Positions 43,154 to 51,214 of a stretch of 64,000 nucleotides of DNA are shown here, one piece after another. The position numbers were made by a program, and so were the translations under genes. The DNA lies in NCBI RefSeq assembly GCF_900106535.1, contig NZ_FNOH01000013.1, positions 186,001-250,000 of the forward strand, read 5' to 3'. The DNA is from Myxococcus xanthus. Its GTDB lineage: Bacteria > Myxococcota > Myxococcia > Myxococcales > Myxococcaceae. A model generated the notes under the pieces. The model ran no database searches. It was not told the DNA's origin and saw only the letters and a list, made by a program, of their open reading frames with translations. How positions within the stretch are numbered: position 1 is the first letter of the stretch; each line of letters opens with the position of its first letter.

Positions 43154-44287
43154 ATGTCCACTCACCCCCCAGATCCGCCCGCTTCAAAGCCATTCATCCT
43201 CTTCACCACCGGGGCCACGGCGTATGAGTTGATCCGCTACCTCGGGGCACGGGGCTCCGGAGAGCTGCTGCTCGCCCGGCGGCACTATGCGGGCGTCCCC
43301 GGCGACCTCGTGCTCGTCAAACGTTTGCAGGACGTCGGAGACGCGCAGGGTCGCGCGCGCCTGCGCGAAGAGGTCAAGCTGCTGATGCGGCTCAGCCACC
43401 CGGCCATCGTGCAGGTGTTCCTGGTGCGGGTGCATGAAGGATTGCCCCACCTGGTCATGGAGCACGTGGACGGAAAGTCCCTGGAGACGCTCATCAGCTA
43501 CGCGGCCCTGCGGCGCCGGCCCTTCTCGGAAGCGTTCGCCGCCTACGTGGGCGTGGAAGTGGCGGATGCGCTGCACCATGCTCATACGCTGGAAGACGCC
43601 CGGGGCCGCCCGTTGGGCATCGTCCACCGGGATGTGTCGCCGCGGAGCCTGCGTCTGGATGCGCGGGGCCATGTGAAGCTGTCTGACTTCGCCATGGCCT
43701 GGGCGAAGCTGCCGGGGCGCATCGTCACGGAGACCCATGTCGTCCGGGGCGACCTGGCCTACGCCTCTCCGGAAGCGCTGGAGCGAAAGCCGCTGGACGG
43801 CCGCGCCGACCTGTTCTCCTTGGGGGTGGTGCTGCTGGAGGTGCTCACCGGCCTGCACCTGTTGGATCTGGAGGACGTGGAGCGGGCCGCGCTTGCCGCG
43901 GGGCCGCTGCCTGACGCGGAGGTGCTGCTGGCGGAGGTGCCAAGCTGGTTGCCCGCGCCCTTGATGGCCGCGCGCATGGCGTGTCTGGCGCCGGCGCATG
44001 TGGAACGCGCCACCCAGGGATTGTCCCCGGCCATGCGGGCCATCCTCGGCCGGCTTTTGCGCCGGGAGCCCTCAGAGCGCTTCCAGTCCGGGCAGGAACT
44101 GGCGGACGCCCTGCGCGCCGTGTTGGCCGGTCAGGGGTACGCCTACGGACCGACCGAAGCCATGCGGGAGGCCACCCAGGTCCGCCGCGACGCCCGCTGC
44201 CGCCGGCAGATGGCGGATGTGCTGCGCTGGGAGGACTCCGTGCGTCCGGAGGCCCCGCCGCGCACGACATCCGGGTCGGAGCCTTGA
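43154..44287 (+). CDS. Serine/threonine-protein-kinase-like protein (possibly inactive)
   Basis: A 377-residue Hanks-type kinase domain without a membrane segment. Lys56 (LVKRLQD), the alpha-C Glu in REEVKLL, HRD at 158-160 and the SPEAL and DLFSLGVVLLE segments are present. The Mg-binding Asn of HRDxxxxN is Ser165 (HRDVSPRS) and DFG is DFA at 178-180. These changes suggest weak or lost catalysis, so it may be a pseudokinase that acts as a scaffold. It is common for Myxococcus to carry many such kinases. Confidence 0.8.
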   Translation: MSTHPPDPPASKPFILFTTGATAYELIRYLGARGSGELLLARRHYAGVPGDLVLVKRLQDVGDAQGRARLREEVKLLMRLSHPAIVQVFLVRVHEGLPHLVMEHVDGKSLETLISYAALRRRPFSEAFAAYVGVEVADALHHAHTLEDARGRPLGIVHRDVSPRSLRLDARGHVKLSDFAMAWAKLPGRIVTETHVVRGDLAYASPEALERKPLDGRADLFSLGVVLLEVLTGLHLLDLEDVERAALAAGPLPDAEVLLAEVPSWLPAPLMAARMACLAPAHVERATQGLSPAMRAILGRLLRREPSERFQSGQELADALRAVLAGQGYAYGPTEAMREATQVRRDARCRRQMADVLRWEDSVRPEAPPRTTSGSEP

Positions 44288-44386
44288 GGGACGGCAGGGG
44301 CAAAGGGGGCAGGGCAGGGCCCTTGAGTGAGCATCGGGACGCGGGTGGTGCTTGTTTCGCGCACGCGGGTGGGCAGACTTGCGCGC

Positions 44387-45391
44387 ATGGGTGACGTGAA
44401 AGAGTTCCACCAGCGGTGGTGCATCGCGGACGGCCATGCGGATTCCCTCATGTGGAACCGCGACCTGTGTGAACGCTCTGAAGAGGGCCATGTGGACTTC
44501 CCCCGCCTGCGAGAGGCGGGGGTGAAGCTCCAGTGCTTCACCATCGTCACCCGGGGCTTCCCCTTCATCGGAGGCTTCCCAGTGTTCGCAGCGTGGCGTG
44601 GGTGGCCCCGGGAGGCCCGGGCGAGCGAGTGGACCCGGGCGCTCTGGCAGATTGAGCAGATGGCGTCCTTCTGTGCGCGCTCCGGGGATGCCGCCCGCAT
44701 CACCACGACCGGCGCCATGCTGGAGGACAACCTCGCGCAGGGGCGGCTGTCCGCGGTGCTGGGCGTGGAAGGGGGGCACGCCATCGAAGGCCAGGTGGCG
44801 CGCCTGTCGGAGCTTCACCAGCGCGGGGTGCGCTTCATGGGCCTCACCCACCTGTCCAACAACGACCTGGGTGGTTCTTCCTTTCCGATGATGGGCAACC
44901 GGGGCCTCACACCGCTGGGCCGGGATGTCATGGAGGAGATGGCCCGGCTGGGCATGAGCGTGGATGTGGCGCATGCCTCGGAGTCCACCCTCAAGGACCT
45001 CTTCACCCACCCCTCGGTCCGGTTCTTCTGCTCGCACACGGGCGTCCGCGCGGCGGGCGGCGGCTGGCGCAACCTCTCCGACGAATCCCTGCGCTTCATC
45101 GCAGACCGGGGCGGGGTGGTGGGCATCATCTTCGCCCCCGTCTATCTGGGCGGTGACACCGTGGATGACGTGGTCCGGCACATCGAGCATGCCGTGGACG
45201 TCATGGGGGAGGGCGGGGTGGGGCTGGGCTCCGACTACGACGGAATGGTGCCGCTTCCCCGTGGCATGAAGGATGTCACCGGGTTGCCTTTGCTCACAGA
45301 GGCGCTGTTGCGCCGCCATCCACCGTCCTGGGTGGAACGCGTCATGGGTGGAAACTTCCGTCGTTTCTTCCAGGAGACACTGGGTGGTTGA
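44387..45391 (+). CDS. Membrane dipeptidase (peptidase M19 family)
   Basis: A 334-residue renal-dipeptidase-type enzyme. Zinc-ligand segments are seen in order: ADGHADSL, VLGVEGGHAIEG, SVDVAHAS, FFCSHTGVR and GLGSDYDG. The family hydrolyses dipeptides, including D-amino-acid dipeptides. There is no signal peptide, so it is probably cytosolic. ATG at 44387 is chosen; a GTG at 44327 gives a 20-residue extension with little conservation. Confidence 0.9.
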   Translation: MGDVKEFHQRWCIADGHADSLMWNRDLCERSEEGHVDFPRLREAGVKLQCFTIVTRGFPFIGGFPVFAAWRGWPREARASEWTRALWQIEQMASFCARSGDAARITTTGAMLEDNLAQGRLSAVLGVEGGHAIEGQVARLSELHQRGVRFMGLTHLSNNDLGGSSFPMMGNRGLTPLGRDVMEEMARLGMSVDVAHASESTLKDLFTHPSVRFFCSHTGVRAAGGGWRNLSDESLRFIADRGGVVGIIFAPVYLGGDTVDDVVRHIEHAVDVMGEGGVGLGSDYDGMVPLPRGMKDVTGLPLLTEALLRRHPPSWVERVMGGNFRRFFQETLGG

Positions 45392-45427
45392 CCGGCGGCG
45401 GGACGCTCGAAATATTGGCTGGTGCCC

Positions 45428-45805
45428 ATGAACCGCTCACTTCTCGCACTGGTCCCGTTGGTTGGCTCTCTGCTCCTCGCTGGTTGTGGCCCGAGCGCGG
45501 GAGGCGACTGCGACGGAGGCGGCTTCGTCTGTCAGGAGCGGGTGCTGGCGCTGGAGTGCCGGGGCGGCAAATGGCGTGAGTTGCCCTGCCGGGGGCCGCT
45601 GGGCTGCCGTGAGACGTCGGAGGCCGTGCGGTGTGATACGTCCAACAACGTCGCGGGGGACGCCTGTGCCTCCAGCGCCGAGGGCACGGGGCTGTGCCGC
45701 GCGGACGGCCAGGCCGTGTTGGAGTGCCGCCAGGGCGTGTTGACGGAGACGGCCACCTGCTCCGCCTGCACCGTGGAAAACAGCCAGGTGACGTGCCAGC
45801 CCTGA
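45428..45805 (+). CDS. Cysteine-rich lipoprotein
   Basis: A 125-residue lipoprotein (MNRSLLALVPLVGSLLLAGC). The mature part has many cysteines in repeated short blocks such as CDGGGFVCQ, LECRGGKWRELPCRG and LECRQGVLTETATCSAC, suggesting two disulfide-rich knots, a pattern common in myxobacterial lipoproteins. No function assigned. A short hydrophobic MP extension to 45422 is possible. Confidence 0.7.
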   Translation: MNRSLLALVPLVGSLLLAGCGPSAGGDCDGGGFVCQERVLALECRGGKWRELPCRGPLGCRETSEAVRCDTSNNVAGDACASSAEGTGLCRADGQAVLECRQGVLTETATCSACTVENSQVTCQP

Positions 45806-45990
45806 GGTTGGCGCTGGCCGGGATGTCAGGCCCCTCGCCTCGAATCGTGTGGTAGCCTCGGCGCGCCGCTCGCGGGACTCCGATGCGACTTCCGATTCAA
45901 GCCTTTGGAGCCTGACCCGCGGTCGTTTCACTCTTCCCCGAGCGGCGCTTCCTTTCCCAAGCCCGGGTGCCCGGGGAGGACGTGCACACG

Positions 45991-47490
45991 ATGGCCGCAC
46001 TGGCGGAAGCCCGAGTCGAGCAGGTCGCCCGCGAAGACCTGGTGATGTTCGTCAACGCCTGCTTCTCCTGCACGGGGCAGCGGGAGTTCTACGGCGACGC
46101 GCGCGGCCAGTCCGTCTCCATCGAGTTCCTGCACCAGTACATCCTGGGCAACTACCGCCGGTTGTATGCACGGACGCTCGCGGCGGGCATCAACCACTTC
46201 AATCAAGCGCAGATCATCCTCAACCTGCTCGCCAGTGGCAGCCCAGCGGATGCCCGGGACAAGGCGGAGGAGGGCGCGCTCATTGCCGCCGCGCTGCGCG
46301 CCCTGCCGCCCCAGCGGGCCTTCCGTGTCCTGGAGTCCCTGCGCGGCCGGCGCATCAACAACCGCCGGGCCCGTGCGATTGCTCGGGACTACGTGCACGG
46401 TCGCGCCAACCTGGCCTTCGACGCCGTGAAGTACCGTTCCAAGCTGCGCGCCGCCGTGTCCCACGGACACCTGAAGCTGGAGGGAGAGCTGGGGCCGTTC
46501 CTCTTCCGAGGCTGGAAGAAGCGCTTCTTCACCCAGCCCCTGCTGGAGACCTTTCGCCGCGCGCACTACACCCACGAGGCCCTGTACGAGCTGCCGTACA
46601 CGGTGGCGGAGGGCCTGGCGGTGAAGCACGGCATCTCCCGCGAGGTGTTCCTCCGGCGCATCGAGCCGCGCCTCACGGCGGCAGAGCGCCTGCGCCTGCA
46701 AGAATCCGCGGCGCGTGAGCGCGGGACGCCGCCCCCGGTGGACCTGGGGCGGGCATCCCTGACGAAGCTGGCGCTGTATGTCCTGGCCCTGTCGCTGGAG
46801 GTTCGCCGGGAGCGCCACGCGGAGCTGCACGCCGCGCTGGAGCAGGCCGCGGCCCGCGTGCTGCGCAGGGCCCCGTCGCCGTTGCAGCGGGTGGCCGCGA
46901 TTCTGGACAACAGCTATTCGTCGTCCGGGTCGCTGGAGAAGCGCCGCCGTCCGCTCGGTGTGGCACTGGCCACGCACTACCTGCTGTCCGCTGCCGCCCG
47001 GGAGTACCGCGCGTGGTGGACGTGCCCGGTGGAGGAGCCGCTGCTCGTCAGTGCACGAGGGCAGACGGACATTGCCACGCCGCTGTTGGATGCGTTGGCC
47101 TGGGGCGCCGACCTGGTGGTCATCGTCTCCGACGGCTACGACAATGACCCGCCCAAAGCGGTGGCCGAGCTGACGCGCGTGTTCCGTTCGAAGCTCGACC
47201 CGGAGCGCCACACGGCGCTCGTCCACGTCAATCCGGTGTTCGATTCGGAGGGGTATGCCCCCCGCTCTTTCGGTGCGGCCGTGCCCACGGTGGGAGTCCG
47301 GGACGCGGAGGACGTGCCCACGGTGCTGGGCTTCGCGCGCTTCGCGGAGGGGGTGGCGTCCCTCTCCGAACTGGAGGCCTACCTCGCGTCGCGCGTGGGC
47401 GCGATGTTGCAGCGGGACGCCGGGGACCGGCGGGGCGATGACGAGGGGCGCCGTCAAGAAGCGCCGTCGGCGGAGGAGGGCGAATCATGA
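45991..47490 (+). CDS. vWA-domain protein with HEAT-like N-terminus (Ro60/TROVE-like layout)
   Basis: A 499-residue protein. The N-terminal 300 residues are helical and resemble the HEAT-like ring of TROVE/Ro60 proteins. The C-terminal vWA domain has MIDAS-type residues: DNSYSSS, TDIATPLL and SDGYDND. Ro60 proteins bind misfolded RNA and Y RNAs, but this link is by layout only. The ATG at 45991 has GGGGAGGA 10 bp upstream. Its stop overlaps the next start (ATGA), so the two genes form a unit. Confidence 0.7.
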   Translation: MAALAEARVEQVAREDLVMFVNACFSCTGQREFYGDARGQSVSIEFLHQYILGNYRRLYARTLAAGINHFNQAQIILNLLASGSPADARDKAEEGALIAAALRALPPQRAFRVLESLRGRRINNRRARAIARDYVHGRANLAFDAVKYRSKLRAAVSHGHLKLEGELGPFLFRGWKKRFFTQPLLETFRRAHYTHEALYELPYTVAEGLAVKHGISREVFLRRIEPRLTAAERLRLQESAARERGTPPPVDLGRASLTKLALYVLALSLEVRRERHAELHAALEQAAARVLRRAPSPLQRVAAILDNSYSSSGSLEKRRRPLGVALATHYLLSAAAREYRAWWTCPVEEPLLVSARGQTDIATPLLDALAWGADLVVIVSDGYDNDPPKAVAELTRVFRSKLDPERHTALVHVNPVFDSEGYAPRSFGAAVPTVGVRDAEDVPTVLGFARFAEGVASLSELEAYLASRVGAMLQRDAGDRRGDDEGRRQEAPSAEEGES

Positions 47491-48656
47491 CGGACGCACG
47501 GCTCATTCAACGGCTGGAGCCCGCGGGCTTGCGGTTGGCTCCGTCTCAGGTCTGGGGCGGCATCCGGCTGGTGCCAGTCCTGAGGGACGAGGTGCGTGGC
47601 GACCTCCGCATGAGCTTGCGGACGTACGACGACGTGGCCGCGGTCGTCTCGGTGAAGGGTGGGCTGAAAGAGCCTGGCCTCAAGTACATCTCGTATGTTC
47701 CTCACGGCCTGGTCATGACGTGGGGAAACCGTCAGGCGGAAGCCGTCTATGGAACGCAGTTGCAACCCGAGGACGGGAAGCGCCTGAAGGCGGGCCCCTT
47801 CTCCATCCGGCTGCTGCATCGGATGGTGCACCGTGAAGACCGCCGCCAGCTTCGGATGCTCCCGTTGCATCTGGCCATGGAGGGCTTCCTGTCCTTGCAG
47901 TTTGGCGGGCCGGAGATTGCCTGGGCTGAGTATTCACGCGAGGGCCTCTCGCGAGGCCTGGCCCCTCGCTCCGAGGGCTCGGTCCCTGGGTGGGCTTCGC
48001 CCATGCTGGATGGGGCGCTGCGCACCTTCGAAATCCATCCACAGCAGGTGGGTCTGCTGCTGTTCAACGCGGACGTGTTGCTGTCGGCCTTCGTCGTCGC
48101 GCACCCGGATGACTACCGCGCGCTCCACAGGACGTTGGTGGAGGACTTCTATGGTGACCTGCTGCTCCAGTACGGATTCCTGGGGGACGCGCCCGAACTG
48201 GGGCTCACCCTGGATGACGCTCGGGTGTCCAGCTTGGAGGACTTGCGCAATGAGGTGCACCGCATGCGCCAGGACTGGGCCGACTTCCACGGTTTCATGG
48301 CCGGGAGCCTCTTCGGTGCCAGCATGTCGTCCACCGGTGTCTACAAGGCGGGCGGGTTTCTCCTCCAGCGCTTCCACACCTCGCTGGACCCGGCAGAGGA
48401 GAACCACATCGGCGAGGCCATCGTCGGTACGGACGGCACCCTGGAGTACCTCAAGACGTATCGCTTGTCGGCGGCACAGACGCGCCGGGCTTACCTGCTG
48501 TCACAGCTTGCCCAGTGCGACTGGCATCTGGAGGACACGGCGGAGCGTCTGCGAACCACGGTCAGTGACTTGTCCCTCCGCCTGCGAAACGCCGGATTCG
48601 GCTATCTCCTCAAGGACTCCGTCCTCGAAGCCGTCCAGCGGAAGCATCGCCGCTGA
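47487..48656 (+). CDS. ARPP-2-like protein with C-terminal HTH
   Basis: A 389-residue protein. Its middle part (PLHLAMEGFLSLQFGGPEIAWAEYSREGL, here as LHLAMEGFLSLQFGGPEIAW) resembles the ARPP-2 domain family described with ADP-ribosylglycohydrolase and rhodanese-phosphatase proteins; this is recalled and not searched. The C-terminal 90 residues look like a helix-turn-helix (YLLSQLAQCDWHLEDTAERL). It is coupled to the vWA gene and converges with the selenoprotein gene. Confidence 0.6.
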   Translation: MTDARLIQRLEPAGLRLAPSQVWGGIRLVPVLRDEVRGDLRMSLRTYDDVAAVVSVKGGLKEPGLKYISYVPHGLVMTWGNRQAEAVYGTQLQPEDGKRLKAGPFSIRLLHRMVHREDRRQLRMLPLHLAMEGFLSLQFGGPEIAWAEYSREGLSRGLAPRSEGSVPGWASPMLDGALRTFEIHPQQVGLLLFNADVLLSAFVVAHPDDYRALHRTLVEDFYGDLLLQYGFLGDAPELGLTLDDARVSSLEDLRNEVHRMRQDWADFHGFMAGSLFGASMSSTGVYKAGGFLLQRFHTSLDPAEENHIGEAIVGTDGTLEYLKTYRLSAAQTRRAYLLSQLAQCDWHLEDTAERLRTTVSDLSLRLRNAGFGYLLKDSVLEAVQRKHRR

Positions 48657-48673
48657 GCGCTCGCGCGGCGGTG

Positions 48674-49285
48674 TTACTCCTCGGGCTTCGCGGGTGGTGG
48701 CGGCGGCGCATAGCCTGTGGCGGCCATCCGCTGCCCGCTGCGCTGATACATCTCCGCGGGCATGTCCTGAACGCCGGTGCCGTCAATCCATCGATTGTAG
48801 AAGTTGAAGAGCGCGCACACCGTCACGGTGTCGAAGAGGGCTTCGTCTGTCCACCCGGCGTCCTTCAAGTGTGCGATGTCGTCCCGTCCCACCTGCGCCG
48901 CACGGTGGTTGAGGGTGTCCACGAAGGCAAAGAGGGCCTTCTCGGCCTCGGAGATGGGGGCTGTCGCCACGTCCTCCAGGACCGCTTTCACCAGGTCGGG
49001 ATTGCCCAGCAGTTCCGCCGCGACCGCGGCGTGAGAGCCCGTTCAAAACAAGCATTGGTTGCCGCGCGACGTGTACGCGGCAATCAGCTCTCTGAGTCCG
49101 GGCGACAGCGGGGAAGGGCCCCGCATGACTTCATGGGTGAAGCGGGACAGGGCCTCGCCCAATCGCGGCTTGTACGCGAACAGGTGCCAGATTTGCGGGA
49201 CGGGAGAGCCCACCTCTCGGGCCATGCGAATCAGTCGACCGTAGTGGCCATCGGATTCGCGGTCCTCGACGTCCTTCAGATGCAT
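48674..49285 (-). CDS. AhpD/CMD-family selenoprotein (in-frame UGA, CxxU)
   Basis: One reading frame of 203 residues interrupted by a single TGA at 49045-49043 (codon 81) and nothing else. The family active site of AhpD (Glu, CxxC, His) is reproduced with its exact spacing if TGA is Sec: E66, C78, U81, H85 (NQCLF-U-TGSH). A SECIS-like hairpin follows. It would act as a thiol/selenol peroxidase or disulfide reductase. Automated tools would call two broken genes. ATG at 49285 is taken; an earlier in-frame ATG at 49360 is weak. Downstream of corA and the hydrolase gene. Confidence 0.82.
49016..49045 (-). promoter_or_regulatory. UGA codon plus SECIS-like hairpin
   Basis: On the minus strand UGA (49045-49043) is followed by 11 nt, then the stem CGCCGC (49031-49026), a GGUC apical loop (49025-49022) and GCGGCG (49021-49016). 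The loop begins 17 nt after UGA, inside the 16-37 nt range of bacterial SECIS elements, and GGUC is the apical loop of the E. coli fdhF SECIS. All six stem pairs are perfect. Confidence 0.8.
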
Positions 49286-49370
49286 GCGGTCCACGGCACC
49301 CTCAGCGGCAGCGGACTGGACTGTCCAGCCCGCATGCTCGCATGGGCCACGGCGTGCCACCAGCCTGCAC

Positions 49371-50168
49371 TCAGGCGCCGCGCCCCTGAAGCGACGTCAG
49401 GAAGGCATCCAGCACGGCGTTGACCCGATCGGGCTGTTCCTGGTTGGCCAGGTGCCCTGCATCCGGAATGACCTCCAGCTTCGCTCCGGAGATGAGTCCG
49501 GCGATTTCCTTCGCCTTGGCCGGCGGGGTGAGGGCGTCGTGCTCGCCCACAATGACCAGTGCCGGGCCCGCGTACCGCGCCAGCATGTCCTTGCTGTCCG
49601 GGCGCAGGGCCATGCCGCGCAGCGCGGCCGCGACGCTCGCGGGGGAGGCCGCGCGCATCAGTGCCGCCACTTCCTGCGCCACCGGTGAGTCCGGTCCCGC
49701 GGCCACCATCTTGGGGAGCATGGCCTGGATGATGGGCTCCACGCCGACCTCCAGCGCCTGTATCGCGGAGGTCTCCCGGCGCGCCTTGCCCTCCGCGTCA
49801 TCCGCGGTGGCCTGCGTATCCATCAACACCAGCCCGCTGACGCGCCCCGCGTCCTCGCGCAGCAGGGCCATGGCGGCGTAGCCCCCCATGGACACTCCAC
49901 CCACCACCACGGTGTCCAGATTCAGCGCGTCCAGCAGCGACAGCGCGTCACGCGCGATGCGGAACATCTCCGTGGGGCCGTCGCCCAGCGCGCTCTCTCC
50001 GAAGCCTCGGATGTCCGGGATGATGAAGCGGTAGCGCCCCGACAGCGCCTTCACCTGTTTGTCGAAGGTGCTGCCATTCAGCGGAAACGCATGCAGCAGC
50101 AGCACGGGTGGGCCCTTGCCCTCGTCCCGGTAGTGCAGGGGGACACCATCCACGGTGACGGTCAGCAT
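49371..50168 (-). CDS. Alpha/beta-fold hydrolase
   Basis: A 265-residue alpha/beta hydrolase. It has the LLLHAFPLNGS oxyanion region, DIRGFGES, the nucleophile elbow GVSMGGY, an acid in IVGEHDALTPP, and the histidine in DAGHLANQEQP. It is 22 bp downstream of the corA stop and upstream of the selenoprotein gene, so it is probably co-transcribed with both. The substrate is unknown (ester, lactone or haloperoxidase-like). Confidence 0.87.
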   Translation of the reverse strand: MLTVTVDGVPLHYRDEGKGPPVLLLHAFPLNGSTFDKQVKALSGRYRFIIPDIRGFGESALGDGPTEMFRIARDALSLLDALNLDTVVVGGVSMGGYAAMALLREDAGRVSGLVLMDTQATADDAEGKARRETSAIQALEVGVEPIIQAMLPKMVAAGPDSPVAQEVAALMRAASPASVAAALRGMALRPDSKDMLARYAGPALVIVGEHDALTPPAKAKEIAGLISGAKLEVIPDAGHLANQEQPDRVNAVLDAFLTSLQGRGA

Positions 50169-50190
50169 GTTTCCTCTCCTCGCGGAAATG

Positions 50191-51135
50191 TCAGAACCAC
50201 TCTTTGTGCTTGAACCAGAAGACCATCCCCACTGGCAGCCCGAGAATCGACGCCCACATCAGGTACCAGGCGTTGTTCGTGTAGAGCCGGTCGAAGTTCT
50301 GCCCGAAGAAGCCGACGATGCAGGACAGCGGCAGGAAGATGGTGGCGAAGATGGTGAGCTGCTTGGAGATATCGTTCGTTTTGTTCGCCACCATGGACAG
50401 GTAGCCGTCAATCACGTTGCCGATGATGTCGCGCCCGGCATCAATCTGCTCGTACAGCCGCACCAGATGGTCGTACACGTCACGGAAGTAGAGCGTCGTC
50501 TTCTCGTGGACATGGGAGATGCCTCGCCGGGACAGCAAGCCCACCACGTCGCGCTGGGGCGACAGCACCCGCCGGAACGTCACGAGCATCCGCTTCATGG
50601 CGAAGATGCGTTGCAGGTGGGACTTCTCCGGCTTGTCGAAGATGGCGGCCTCCAGGTCCTCGATCTCGTCACTAAAGGTGTCGAGGATGGGGAACTGCGC
50701 ATCCACCAACGCGTCCGCGAGCATGTAGAAGACGAAGTCCGTCCCTCGGATGAGCGTCGCCTGCGGGTCCTCCTTCACTCGGCGCATCACGGTGTCGTGG
50801 CCCGCGAAGGGGAGCTCGTGGACGCTGATGAGCCAGTCCTTCGCCAGGAAGAAGTGGTGCTCGTGCAGCGTCAGTTCGCAGATGTCCTTGCCCGTGACGG
50901 TGAATCCCTGGAGGACGACGAACTGGTGGTTGGGGTATTCCTCCAGCTTGGGCCGCTGGTCCAGGTGGAGGCAGTCCTCCACGGCCAGCTTGTGCAGACC
51001 GAATTGGGCGGCCAGCCGGGCCAGCACCTCCTCGGTCGGATGAAGGACGTCGATCCACTTCCGGCCTTCCTCGCCCAGCAGCTCTTCACCACCGGTGAGA
51101 AGTTGACCGTCCTTCACAAGACAGACCTGAATCAT
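50191..51135 (-). CDS. corA: CorA-family divalent cation transporter
   Basis: A 314-residue CorA-family protein with a large cytosolic helical part and two C-terminal membrane helices (LTIFATIFLPLSCIVGFFG and LMWASILGLPVGMVFWF). The selectivity motif GMN is GQN here (FFGQNF), a variant also recalled in other bacterial CorA relatives. It is likely a Mg2+ or other divalent channel with altered filter. ATG at 51135 (MIQVCLVKDG) is preferred over 51171 because it gives the usual CorA N-terminus. Confidence 0.85.
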   Translation of the reverse strand: MIQVCLVKDGQLLTGGEELLGEEGRKWIDVLHPTEEVLARLAAQFGLHKLAVEDCLHLDQRPKLEEYPNHQFVVLQGFTVTGKDICELTLHEHHFFLAKDWLISVHELPFAGHDTVMRRVKEDPQATLIRGTDFVFYMLADALVDAQFPILDTFSDEIEDLEAAIFDKPEKSHLQRIFAMKRMLVTFRRVLSPQRDVVGLLSRRGISHVHEKTTLYFRDVYDHLVRLYEQIDAGRDIIGNVIDGYLSMVANKTNDISKQLTIFATIFLPLSCIVGFFGQNFDRLYTNNAWYLMWASILGLPVGMVFWFKHKEWF

Positions 51136-51214
51136 CCCGTAGCGCTCCCAAGCCAGCGGCATGGCCCGCATGCGAGTGCTAGAACTCCCCCGCGCGGAAG
51201 TCGAGCGCTAGAGT

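Noticed and set aside
48674-49360. Reading the AhpD-like locus as a pseudogene or two separate genes
   Set aside because: The two pieces are in the same frame with only one stop, the stop lies exactly at the redox cysteine, and a SECIS-like hairpin follows. No frameshift or other nonsense codon is seen.
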